Below are positions 21,101-28,475 of a DNA stretch of 64,000 nt, piece after piece. The position numbers and the translations under genes are program-made. The stretch's first letter is position 1. Each line of letters opens with the position of its first letter. This DNA comes from a bacterium (GTDB lineage: Bacteria; Oederibacteriota; CAKKQC01), in the NCBI GenBank assembly GCA_919901855.1, contig CAKKQC010000038.1, forward strand, positions 105,298-169,297, written 5' to 3'. The notes under the pieces were generated by a model. The model saw nothing but the letters and a program-made list of their open reading frames with translations. It made no database searches and was not told the DNA's origin.

Positions 21101-24100
21101 GGGCGCTGCGCGCGTGCTGGCCGCCGGCGGACCCGAGCCGGCCGGGCCGTTCGGGATCCTGCCGGGCGCGACCCGGGCCGTGAGCTGGACGTTCAGCGCG
21201 GTGGGGACGGGGGCCGTCACGTTCTCGGGCGGGATGGACGGCTTCGACTTCGGGACGGACGCACCCAACTCGGCGAGTGCCGAGATCTTCCTGACGGTGA
21301 CGCCGCCGCCGGCCGTGCTCACCGCGGCCGTGCTGGTCAACCCGCCGGTCGCGTACGTGGGTGGCGCCGTGAACGTCTACCTCTCGGTGACCAACGCCGG
21401 GGGCGTGAACGCCACCGGCGTCATGCCGGCCCTCCAGGCGAACGGCGGGCTCGTGACGCCGGTCGCGGGACCGGTTCCGCTCGGGCCGCTCGTCATCGGC
21501 CCGAACAGCCAGAGCTACTTCGTGTGGACCTTCTCGGCGGCCGGGGCGGGCTTCGCCTCCTTCACGGGGACCGCCACGGGGTTCGACGTCGCGACGAGTT
21601 CGACCATCACGGCATCGGGAACGGCCGGGATCACGATCCTGCCGGGCGCGTCCCTGGTCGCGTCCATGACGGCCGACCTTGGGCCCGCCTCCACGGGGAT
21701 GTGGACCCGCGTCTATCTCACGGTGACGAACACGGGGTCCGCCGCCGCGAACGGGGTGGCGCCGGCGCTCCAGTTCAACACCGGCGGGGCCCTCGTGGCG
21801 ATCGTGAGCGCGCCGGCTCCCGCGACGGTCGGGGGAGGCGCGAACCGTACCTTCGCCTGGACGCTCTCGGTCAACGGAGGCGGCGTGATCGGGATTACGG
21901 CGACGGCGACGGGCACCGACGCGGCCTCGGGTTGGCCGGTGTCCGCGAGCGCGTCGGGCGGTCTGACGACCGCGAACGGGGCGACGCTCCTGACGTCGCT
22001 CGTGGTCGTGCCTCCCGTCGCGACGCCGGGGTCCTGGATCGAGGTCCGCCTGTCCATCACCAACACGGGGACGCCCGGCGCCAACACCGTGACGCCCGCG
22101 CTCTCGGTCCTGGGTGCCGCGGGGCTGGTGGAGCCGATCGGGAGCGTGAGTCCCGCCGGGCCGCAGACGATTCCGGGCCTGGGTAAACTCACCTTCGTAT
22201 GGACGTTCTCGGTCTCGGGCGCGGGTTCGGTCGTGTTCTCCGCCACGGCCTCCGGGACGGACGCGTTCACGGGTGTGCCGGTGAGCAGCGCCGCTTCGGC
22301 CGGGTTTGCGGGCGCGATCGGCGCGGTACTGGCGGCTTCGGTCGCGATCGCGCCGGCGTCCCCGTCGGTGGGCCAGTGGGCCCAGGTCGCGCTGACCGTG
22401 ACCAACGTGGGCGCGGCGAATGCGACCGGCGTGTCGCCCGACATCCAGCTCAACGCGGGCGCGGGGCTCGTGGTCGCGCAGGGGGCCGTCGCGCCGGCGG
22501 GGCCCCAGCTCCTCGTGCCGGGCGCCGCGGTCACGTTCGTGTGGACGTACTCGGTTTCGGGCGCGGGGACCCTGAACGTCACCGCGACCGCGACCGGCAC
22601 CGATTCCGCCACGGCGAACCCGGTCGCCGTGGTGGCTTCGAAGACCGGGGTCCTGCGTACGGCCTCGCTGCTCGCGGCCGCGCTCGCGACGAGCTCCTCT
22701 CCCGCGTCGATCGGCCAGTGGATCCGGCTGGCGCTGACCGTGACCAACACGGGCGGGCAGACCGCGAACGGCGTCACGCCCGTCGCGGTGCCCCAGGTCA
22801 ACATCGGGGCGGCGCGCGTGGAGTTCATCGCGGGGCCGGTGCCGGCCGGGCCGGTCACGCTTGTACCGGGCGCCGCGCAGACCTTCGTCTGGACCTTCTC
22901 GGCGTCCGGCGCCGGGGCGGTCGAGTGGACGGAGACGGCGGCTGGGACGGACGGGGGAACGGGATCGCCGGTGGCCGCCGCGGCGACGGCGGGTCAGACG
23001 ATCCAGGCGGCGTCGACCCTCGTCGCCGGGATCGCGGTCTCGCCGCCGACGGCGTCGGTGGGTGAGTGGGTCACGATCGCGCTCACGGTGACGAACGCGG
23101 GCGGAGTGAACGCGACGGGGGTGACTCCCGCGTCCACGCCCCAGTTCAACGCGGGGGCGGGGCTGGTCGTGTTGAAGACCGGCCCGCTGCCGGCGGGCCC
23201 GGCGCTGCTGACGCCGGGGTCCTCGACGACGTTCGTCTGGACCTACTCGGTCTCGGGGGCGGGCGTGGCAACGATGACGGCGACGGCTTACGGCACCGAC
23301 TCGGGGACCGGGTTCCCCGTGGCGGCTGCCGCCTCGGGCGTCCTGCCCGTGGGCGCCAACCTCGTCTCCGTCCTGACGGTCCTGCCGTCGCCCGCCTCGG
23401 TGGGGCAGTGGATCCAGGTCGCCCTCTCCGTGACGAACACGGGCGGGGTGAACGCGACGGGGGTGGGGCCGTACCTGTCCGTCAACTCGGGCGGCGCGCT
23501 CGTGACGCTCATGAGCGCGGCGGCGGGTTCGCTGACGCTCGCGCCCGGGACGGGCACGACGTTCTCGTGGACGTACTCGGTGTCGGGCGCGGGCACGGTT
23601 GAGTTCACGGCGACGTCCGTGGGAACCGACAGCGCCACGAGTGGCGCCCTCGTGACGGCCAAGACGCAGTCGGATTCTCTGCTGGCGGCCTCGTCGCTCG
23701 CGGCGGCGCTCTCGACGAGTCCCTCGCCCGCGTCGGTGGGGCAGTGGATCGCGGTCTCGCTCACGGTGACCAACACCGGCGGGGTGAACGCGAACTCGGT
23801 GACGCCGGTCGCCACGCCGCAGGTTAACGTGGGGGCGGCGCGCGCGACCTTCCTCTCCGGGCCCCTGCCGGCGGGGCCGGTTACGCTGGCGCCGGGCGTG
23901 GCGCAGACCTTCGTCTGGACATTCTCGGCCGCGGGCGCGGGGGCCGTGAGCTGGACGGCGACGGTGACGGCCACGGACGCGGGTAACGGCCAGCCCGGGG
24001 CGGCCACGGCGACGGCGGGCCAGACGCTCCTGGCGGGTGTCTCGCTTGCGAGCGTCGTCTCGGTTTCGCCGCCGACGGCGTCGGTGGGCGATACCGTGAC

Positions 24101-27100
24101 CCTCGCGCTGACGGTGACGAACACGGGCGGAGTCGACGCCACGGGGGTGACGCCGTCGGCCATGCCGCAGTGGAACTCCGGCGCCGGGCTCGTGCTCTAC
24201 TCCAAGGGCCCCCTGCCGCCCGGACCGGCGACTCTGGCGCCCGGATCATCGACGACGTTCATCTGGACTTACACGGTCACCGGGGCCGGGATCGCGACGC
24301 TGACCGCGACCGCCTACGGCACCGACTCGGGGACCGGGTTCCCCGTGGCGGTTGCCGCCTCGGGCGTCCTGCCCGTGGGCGCCAACCTCGTCTCCGTCCT
24401 GACGGTCCTGCCGTCGCCCGCCTCGGTGGGGCAGTGGATCCAGGTCGCCCTCTCCGTGACGAACACGGGCGGGGTGAACGCGACGGGGGTGGGGCCGTAC
24501 CTGTCCGTCAACTCGGGCGGCGCGCTCGTGACGCTCATGAGCGCGGCGGCGGGTTCGCTGACGCTCGCGCCCGGGACGGGCACGACGTTCTCGTGGACGT
24601 ACTCGGTGTCGGGCGCGGGCACGGTTGAGTTCACGGCGACGTCCGTGGGAACCGACAGCGCCACGAGTGGCGCCCTCGTGACGGCCAAGACGCAGTCGGA
24701 TTCTCTGCTGGCGGCCTCGTCGCTCGCGGCGGCGCTCTCGACGAGTCCCTCGCCCGCGTCGGTGGGGCAGTGGATCGCGGTCTCGCTCACGGTGACCAAC
24801 ACCGGCGGGGTGAACGCGAACTCGGTGACGCCGGTCGCCACGCCGCAGGTTAACGTGGGGGCGGCGCGCGCGACCTTCCTCTCCGGGCCCCTGCCGGCGG
24901 GGCCGGTTACGCTGGCGCCGGGCGTGGCGCAGACCTTCGTCTGGACATTCTCGGCCGCGGGCGCGGGGGCCGTGAGCTGGACGGCGACGGTGACGGCCAC
25001 GGACGCGGGTAACGGCCAGCCCGGGGCGGCCGCGGCGACCGCGGGCCAGACGATCCTGGCCGGCGTCTCGCTTGCGAGCGTCGTCTCGGTTTCGCCGCCG
25101 ACGGCGTCGGTGGGCGACTGGGTCACGATCGCGCTGACGGTGACGAACACGGGTGGCGTGAACGCGACGGGGGTGACTCCCGCGTCCGCGCCGCAGTTCA
25201 ACGCGGGGGCGGGGCTGGTCGTGGTCCAGAACGGCCCCCTGCCGCCGGGCCCGGCCCTGCTGGTGCCGGGGTCCTCGACCACGTTCGTGTGGACGTACTC
25301 GGTATCCGGCGCGGGCGTGGCGACGATGACGGCGACCGCCTACGGCACCGACTCCGGCACCGGGCTGCCGGTCGCGAGCGCGGCCTCGGGGGTCCTGCCG
25401 GTGGGGGCGTACCTGGTCTCGACCCTGGCCGTCGTGCCGTCCCCGGCCTCGGTGGGGCAGTGGATGGCCGTGCGGCTGACGGTCAGTAACACGGGCGGGG
25501 TGAACGCGACCGGCGTCGCGCCGTATCTCTCCGTGAATTCCGGCGGAGCCCAGGTCGTTCAGATCGCGGCGGCGGCGGGGTCGCTGACGCTCGCGCCCGG
25601 GACGGGCACGACGTTCGAGTGGACGTACTCGGTGTCGGGGGCGGGGACGGTCGAGTTCACGGCGACTTCGGTGGGGACGGACAGCGGGACGCTCGGTGCG
25701 ATCGTGACCGACAAGACCTCGTCCGTCAGCCTGCTCACGGCGGCTTCGCTGGCGGCAGCGCTCTCGACGAGCCCGTCACCGGCGTCGGTGGGGCAGTGGA
25801 TCGCGGTTTCGCTCACGGTGACGAACACGGGCGGCGTTGCCGCGTCCGCGGTGGCGCCCGCGATCCAGCTCAACAAGGGCTCGGGGCTCGTGGTCCAGCA
25901 GGGCGCGGTCACGCCGGCGGGGCCGGTCGCGATACCGGCGGGCAACGCGGTCACGTTCGTCTGGACGTTCTCGGCGTCTGGTGCGGGCGCGGTCGAGTGG
26001 ACCGCGACGGCGGCGGGGACGGACTCCGGCACCGGCCACGTGGTCCTGGCGTCCGGGACGGCCGGCCAGACCACGCTTGCTGCCTCGGCGCTGTCCGCGC
26101 TGGTTACGATCTCACCGTCCCCGGCGTCGGTCGGGCAATGGATCACCGTCCTCCTGTCGGTCACGAACTCCGGCGGCGTGGCCGCGAACTCGGTCGGACC
26201 GTTCATCCAGTTCAATCTCGGTGGGGCCCTGCTGGCGCCGATCACGCCGCCGGGACCAGTCACGATCGGCCCGGGTGTCAACGCGGTCTTCGCCTGGACC
26301 TACTCGGTGTCCGGGGCCGGGACCGTGAACTTGACCGCGACGGCGGCGGGGACGGATTCGGGGACGGGCAATCCCGTCGTGGCGTCCGCGTCCGGATCGG
26401 TCGCGATCTCGGCCGGGGCGACGCTCGTTTCGGGGCTGACCGTGAGCCCGGTCGCCGCGTCGATGCCGTCCGTGGGGCAGTGGATGGAGGTCCGGCTGAC
26501 TGTCACGAACACGGGCGGCGTGGCCGCCAATGGCGTCACTCCCGCAGCGTTGCCGCAGGCGAACGCGGGTGGCGCGCTGGTCTCCTGGATCTCCGGCCCG
26601 GCTCCGGCGGGGCCGGTCGTGCTCGCGCCGTCCGCGGCCCAGACCTTCATCTGGACGTTCTCCGTCTCCGGCGCGGGGACCGTCGCGTGGTCCGCCACGG
26701 CGTTCGGGACCGACTCGGGCACGGGTAACGGGGTCGTGACGGCGGGCTACCGGTCGGTTACGGCGCTGGCGGCGCCCGCGCTCGCGGCCGCGGCGTTCGC
26801 GTACCCGACTCCGCGCAACGTCGGCCAGGGCTTCCTCGTGACGCTGACCGTGACCAACTCCGGCGGGGTTGCCGTGAGCGGATTCTCGGTCGGGGCGCCG
26901 CTGCCAACGGGTGTCGCGGCCACGGCGATCGCGGGGCCATTCCCGGCGATCCCCGGTTCCCTCGCGGCGGGTGCGTCCGCGACGTTCACGTGGACCTTCA
27001 CGGGCTCGGTGGCCGGGGCGGTGGCGCTCAGCACGACGGTCGCCGGGTTCGACCCGAACACGGGGGCCGCGCTCGCCGTGATCCCGGTGACCGGCCCGGT

Positions 27101-28475
27101 CACGATCCAGGCGCCGGCGTCCCTCTCGGCGGCCATCGTGGCGTACCGGTCGCCGGTGACCGTGGGGCAGACCTTCCTCGTGACGGTCACGGTCACGAAC
27201 ACGGGCGGATCGACGGTGAATACCATCGACGTCTCGGGGCTGGTGAAGTCCGGCGTGGGGAACGCGACGCCCGTGGCGGGTCCGAACCCGGCCCTGCCGT
27301 TCGCGAGCCTCGCGGGCGGGGCGTCGAAGACGTTCTCCTGGACCTACACCGGCGCCTCACTGGGGAGCCTGACGCTCCAGACCGACGTGTCGGGGCTGGA
27401 TGCGAACACGGGCGCGGCGGTCTCGGCCGGCGTGCAAACGTCGAACGCCGTCCTGGTGCAGATCCCGGCGGTCCTGACGGGAAACTTCACGGTGCCGGCC
27501 CAGCGCGATATCGCCCAGCCGTTCGTCGTCGTCTTGCGGCTCTTCAACACGGGCGGGGCCGACGCGACGGTCCAGACGGTCGCCCTGCCGTTCAGCAACG
27601 CGGCATCGGGGCCGGACGCGGGGCTGGGCATGTGGACGGACGGTCCGTCGCCGTCCTTGCCCGTGACGATCCCCGGCGGCGGTAACCGGATCTTCACCTG
27701 GACCTACACGGGCACCCAGGTGGGCTACGTCTTCCTTTCGACGACGGTCAGTGGGCTGGACGCGAATACGGGGACGGCCCTGGCGCCGGTTGTCTTCGGG
27801 ACGAGCCAGCTTACGATCGTCGACCCGTCCCAGGGCTTCCTGTCGGCGGCTGGACTCGCGGCGCCGGCGCGGGTCAAGAAGGGGGAGCGGTTCACGATCG
27901 CGCTGACGGTGAGCAACACCGGGGCCGGTTCCGCGACTATCACGTCGGTGTCGATCGCCTCGGTCGGCGGGACGGGGTCGTTCTCCGTCGTGAGCGGCCC
28001 GACTCCCACGGTTCCCTTGATCATGGCGACGTCGACCAACGTGGTGCTGACCTGGCAGGTCGAGGCGACCGGGGTGGGGCCCGTCACGGTGCTGGCCTCG
28101 GTCGGCGGCCTGCCGTTGCCGACCAGCATACAGGGGACATTCGACGTCGATCCCGCTGAGGCCTCCGTGACGGTCGCGCAGGGCAAGCTCCTGATCGCGC
28201 CCAACCTGCTCGATCTGGCGCAGCCCGGGGCGTCGATGACGTTCTGGGGCCGGGGCACGCCGGGCGGGACCGTCGAGCTGCGCATCTACGACGCCGCGGG
28301 CGGGTACATGGGCGCGCTCAAGATCGCCCTGGACGCGACCGGGTTCGGGTCCGTGGTGCTCAAGGGTAACCGGCTGGCGGACACCGAGCTCGGCTCCGGC
28401 GTCTACTGGGCGTTGCCCACGGGCGGCGGCGTCTCCGGGCGGCGGCCGTTCATGGTCCAGGGGAGGAAGCACTGA
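12159..28475 (+). CDS. 5438-residue secreted exoprotein: beta-propeller head, about 40 CARDB-like repeats, FlgD-like C-terminus
   Basis: A signal peptide (ILTAGVTVSALALTAGAARA) leads into residues 25-770. These are built of SBBP-like propeller blades (DPAGNVYVTGQRY, DAAGNVYVAF, DASGNVYVSGRTG, DGSGNLFVAGRV). Residues 776 to about 5330 hold about 40 tandem domains of about 110 residues, each with VxLTVTNTGG...TPx...GPxPAGP...FxWTYSVSGAG...ATGTD, typical of CARDB/DUF11-like Ig folds. The last 98 residues (APNLLDL...LRIYDAAGG...LGSGVYWAL) match the FlgD-like tail of the kelch protein. Repeats are most alike toward the C-terminal third, where a 342-residue unit is duplicated almost exactly. The stop overlaps the next gene (TGATG). 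Likely a very long adhesin or surface fibre. The GTG start fits the signal peptide. Confidence 0.85.
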   Translation: MGSPIRKILTAGVTVSALALTAGAARAITPNLDWSVTWSQTWGGDDLFIGSATDATGNTTVLAYNPGGEGGGPNNDTGYKLLSYNASGQLTSSVALKGSDNGGGGQLYSMAIDPAGNVYVTGQRYQNGGGGQLYAARYDPGTGDLVWEGTYMPGGPNYPRGNAIAFDGAGNVYVGGWAQNYSGGPMGNNNFGLIAEFSPAGTLVWATSMTGAQYGTSIAVDGFNNAYLVGTTMDNGGVGGDKALVITKYDASHNIVFSRTYAVAPPELEEAVAVFNSSNNSLFVAAGGSSPLIVDRIDGDTGDVIAEGVCSAPYTKVQIGGMAVDAAGNVYVAFDYPTGPTAAFGLMKFDATLAEAPGWPVTWASGKDDGGSQSGQWPAVNVTVDGSGRVFLAGGSVVGCSSLLPGTSDLVLQRYASDGTSAWTRVYDSAAGAGVGSAVSDASGNVYVSGRTGKALTLRSYDPEGALRWQAAYTSTDFCNLYPTGLAGGMGGVVLIAQATMQSPFSGGRRGTLIIIYDTAGNRQAVYDIFDPGSELVLGPAAADGSGNLFVAGRVSSSGPSSAMAAKFGSGGPEWQTMISIPGGGEADVNGLDIDSGGNVYVTLTQRSDGGGGNEQGYLVKINSTGSQVWSVNPGTGIALNTVRNVGLYVYASGYSFNMSLGTILGHLLKYDLDGNLVWQQTYDSGSQPAQAFFGGIGADEQGNVSVSGLIGTFSGESGNFDVLTVSYSPTGSVRWVKTWDSGSPNDFPRGLAMGSTYIAADNGVSGILLKYTEPFARLQGAISATPSPAPIGSWVEVVLTVTNTGNLDADAVTPTLDVTTGGLLVTLMASPAGPVSIPAGATHLFAWTLSIGGSGIVGGTGSAVGVESGTGIVRSASSSGGFITGVRLVSALTTTPDPLGGFPGAWFTAFLTVSNTGASPATLVTPALQVNAGTAVTEPILGPVPAGPVTVNPGASVTFAWTRSVTGPGSLSLTLTATGQDPVGAVQQTVQVEEGSVGFGAALLSASLAASRVAAGMPLTLWLTVTNDGDADLNVPVPDLGILQGDGSVIVLMSSPTPVASIPQHSTRTWVWMYDTVGPGPVDYTVTLSGTEALSGMTRWVATSLATTVGPPELASFLWTDPPLMSLLAGQTATVYLAVSSTTPNAVNGLTPGLDINSGGANLEVVSGPIPAFVASLPSMAATVFAWTVSVTGQGAVDFTTWAGGVDASTGVEVATRQSWNGQVGYGMASLAVALSVQAWSENSYPALVTLTVTNTGSGTATGVTANLVKDNYDWAASGPSFNGPFGPQSIPPGGSLSFSWNLTPNGGGWSIPLSMTLTGQTAGNGIPLSAYATGTLVTSWGPQTRASVSLSKNYQPVGSWVDVVMTVTNVGTVPVVSTTPFLNQTTGPSAPVISGPLPAGFFDLLPGQSRSYTWTLSISGSGRIVWQAHAESRDPISGNTNWSDWPWPEAVFDGELVSSLVLVPPPDASIPGDVYTAYLTVTNTGAGTLTGLTPSLTMFFGPVEVRTGPEPAALGALAAGLSQTFVWTITVNGTGFSGQTYNVDATDGAALPVQTNQSFWGGVGSGASVLNAAVSANRPVSGQQLRLALTVTNTGNIACQNLNPNLSMYWGPGTPNLQYVAGPTPPGGGSISPGGSITFEWTYSTQGWGSIAYSLTVNGQDAVSFNARMAGGTAIATVDPPPPSVLAVSVAVSSTLPTVDDVVQIWVTVSNTGVGASMRNVNANLNFNNGFSRMAYVSGPVPSTGGTINWPGSITYVWTYTATGAGSVGIGVHANAEDNGPGGWMDENVSVNLEIAGPSAELVSALDAYPNPGFALAGETFTVYMTVTNTGRVAANNVTPSFQANVGTGVVELLDASSLPISLAPGSGTTFQWTLSLTGAGIVNLTFTATGIDADSGQPVTTTQLGEGIIGYGRSNIDISSDAPAVLSGEILTIAVTVTNSGNNTLLSATAYIGVTGGASEVQPLTGPMPANLAALPPGGTTTFVWTYFATGSGAVNYSVFVIGTDAGSGYPNGAGASGTAYITATARLEASLAVVPNPAQPGSDVQLVLTLTNVGGLTALSVSPYIAATAGAALVTLKYLVTPSGPVDLAPGAFQSFTWTYSVNGYGLVSFTSSGVGTEQGSGTPRAGVATAVLSSGAHLVTELNANLTQFTGPGDTFTIWLTATNDGANAANNVLPWTQLNIGASGLELQTGPLPPGPATVAPGSSTTFAWVYKVLVPGYIDWTFTATGSDAVSGAPLVSTYHIQGPLGYGVGSLDAALSAPAAWTGQLLNVVMTVTNAGTDGVLGVVPVLSAITGGGVLGPMTGPSPAGPVTILAGATASFTWTFTPTGSGPVVFTATVSGMDVGTYQPRLDVTGLSLAVATPPPATLASALTITPGLPLLGQGVTMALTVTNTGVVPVNGLSPSLAITAGAYLLNPTGGPVPAGPVVLAPGASVTFAWTADTISWGQVAMTATATGTDGFTMAPLLTASSASTIVRLNGGQLLSGFTFTTNPVGLVQGQTFEVNEWVINVGADDITDVTPVRQLNVNGAGLTLVSSTLPASVALLAPLSVTAFSWTFSVTGQGAFDMTITATGTDAVTSQPVISATGFSGVTGWGAGFLVATMSTTGAAVGQPFTVTMTVTNVGNDGVNSVAPSLSVVSGAALVTYVSGPTPPGSVALATGDGTTWSWVYTANGVGAPVFQCTAAGTDFGSNAPRSVTATVAPSIRPAARLVATLTLNPASAQVGWWTNAVLQVSNIGALGATGVAPFIDLNSGSALLAAEPPAPVPQDIPAGASRFFTWTYSVSGSGIVTFTATGIGAEAGTGAVRLASAAAALYPQLLSALVVDPPIGSVSTGGTFAVHLTVTNAGTADVTLATPYGQVNAGGSGTVSQVGGIVPPGPMTLVAGASQTFVWNFKADASGPVDFSFTVTGQAGGLDVVTRRLASGTIGYGASALTAWMTATPARVGQMTTVTLSVSNSGNDKTYSEVPSIAVTQGAARVLAAGGPEPAGPFGILPGATRAVSWTFSAVGTGAVTFSGGMDGFDFGTDAPNSASAEIFLTVTPPPAVLTAAVLVNPPVAYVGGAVNVYLSVTNAGGVNATGVMPALQANGGLVTPVAGPVPLGPLVIGPNSQSYFVWTFSAAGAGFASFTGTATGFDVATSSTITASGTAGITILPGASLVASMTADLGPASTGMWTRVYLTVTNTGSAAANGVAPALQFNTGGALVAIVSAPAPATVGGGANRTFAWTLSVNGGGVIGITATATGTDAASGWPVSASASGGLTTANGATLLTSLVVVPPVATPGSWIEVRLSITNTGTPGANTVTPALSVLGAAGLVEPIGSVSPAGPQTIPGLGKLTFVWTFSVSGAGSVVFSATASGTDAFTGVPVSSAASAGFAGAIGAVLAASVAIAPASPSVGQWAQVALTVTNVGAANATGVSPDIQLNAGAGLVVAQGAVAPAGPQLLVPGAAVTFVWTYSVSGAGTLNVTATATGTDSATANPVAVVASKTGVLRTASLLAAALATSSSPASIGQWIRLALTVTNTGGQTANGVTPVAVPQVNIGAARVEFIAGPVPAGPVTLVPGAAQTFVWTFSASGAGAVEWTETAAGTDGGTGSPVAAAATAGQTIQAASTLVAGIAVSPPTASVGEWVTIALTVTNAGGVNATGVTPASTPQFNAGAGLVVLKTGPLPAGPALLTPGSSTTFVWTYSVSGAGVATMTATAYGTDSGTGFPVAAAASGVLPVGANLVSVLTVLPSPASVGQWIQVALSVTNTGGVNATGVGPYLSVNSGGALVTLMSAAAGSLTLAPGTGTTFSWTYSVSGAGTVEFTATSVGTDSATSGALVTAKTQSDSLLAASSLAAALSTSPSPASVGQWIAVSLTVTNTGGVNANSVTPVATPQVNVGAARATFLSGPLPAGPVTLAPGVAQTFVWTFSAAGAGAVSWTATVTATDAGNGQPGAATATAGQTLLAGVSLASVVSVSPPTASVGDTVTLALTVTNTGGVDATGVTPSAMPQWNSGAGLVLYSKGPLPPGPATLAPGSSTTFIWTYTVTGAGIATLTATAYGTDSGTGFPVAVAASGVLPVGANLVSVLTVLPSPASVGQWIQVALSVTNTGGVNATGVGPYLSVNSGGALVTLMSAAAGSLTLAPGTGTTFSWTYSVSGAGTVEFTATSVGTDSATSGALVTAKTQSDSLLAASSLAAALSTSPSPASVGQWIAVSLTVTNTGGVNANSVTPVATPQVNVGAARATFLSGPLPAGPVTLAPGVAQTFVWTFSAAGAGAVSWTATVTATDAGNGQPGAAAATAGQTILAGVSLASVVSVSPPTASVGDWVTIALTVTNTGGVNATGVTPASAPQFNAGAGLVVVQNGPLPPGPALLVPGSSTTFVWTYSVSGAGVATMTATAYGTDSGTGLPVASAASGVLPVGAYLVSTLAVVPSPASVGQWMAVRLTVSNTGGVNATGVAPYLSVNSGGAQVVQIAAAAGSLTLAPGTGTTFEWTYSVSGAGTVEFTATSVGTDSGTLGAIVTDKTSSVSLLTAASLAAALSTSPSPASVGQWIAVSLTVTNTGGVAASAVAPAIQLNKGSGLVVQQGAVTPAGPVAIPAGNAVTFVWTFSASGAGAVEWTATAAGTDSGTGHVVLASGTAGQTTLAASALSALVTISPSPASVGQWITVLLSVTNSGGVAANSVGPFIQFNLGGALLAPITPPGPVTIGPGVNAVFAWTYSVSGAGTVNLTATAAGTDSGTGNPVVASASGSVAISAGATLVSGLTVSPVAASMPSVGQWMEVRLTVTNTGGVAANGVTPAALPQANAGGALVSWISGPAPAGPVVLAPSAAQTFIWTFSVSGAGTVAWSATAFGTDSGTGNGVVTAGYRSVTALAAPALAAAAFAYPTPRNVGQGFLVTLTVTNSGGVAVSGFSVGAPLPTGVAATAIAGPFPAIPGSLAAGASATFTWTFTGSVAGAVALSTTVAGFDPNTGAALAVIPVTGPVTIQAPASLSAAIVAYRSPVTVGQTFLVTVTVTNTGGSTVNTIDVSGLVKSGVGNATPVAGPNPALPFASLAGGASKTFSWTYTGASLGSLTLQTDVSGLDANTGAAVSAGVQTSNAVLVQIPAVLTGNFTVPAQRDIAQPFVVVLRLFNTGGADATVQTVALPFSNAASGPDAGLGMWTDGPSPSLPVTIPGGGNRIFTWTYTGTQVGYVFLSTTVSGLDANTGTALAPVVFGTSQLTIVDPSQGFLSAAGLAAPARVKKGERFTIALTVSNTGAGSATITSVSIASVGGTGSFSVVSGPTPTVPLIMATSTNVVLTWQVEATGVGPVTVLASVGGLPLPTSIQGTFDVDPAEASVTVAQGKLLIAPNLLDLAQPGASMTFWGRGTPGGTVELRIYDAAGGYMGALKIALDATGFGSVVLKGNRLADTELGSGVYWALPTGGGVSGRRPFMVQGRKH
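23290..25116 (+). repeat. Intragenic higher-order direct repeat, period 1026 bp
   Basis: Bases 23290-24006 recur at 24316-25032 with one difference noticed by eye (GGCTGCC/GGTTGCC near 23334). Weaker identity continues to about 24090/25116. The period is 342 codons, or three CARDB-like domains, so it is an in-frame duplication of a three-domain block. Near-perfect DNA identity implies a recent duplication or gene conversion. Confidence 0.85.

Noticed and set aside
22300-26760. Regular repeats that could resemble a CRISPR or tandem-repeat array
   Set aside because: The period is about 330 bp and in frame; it reflects protein domain repeats, with no short direct repeats and spacers.
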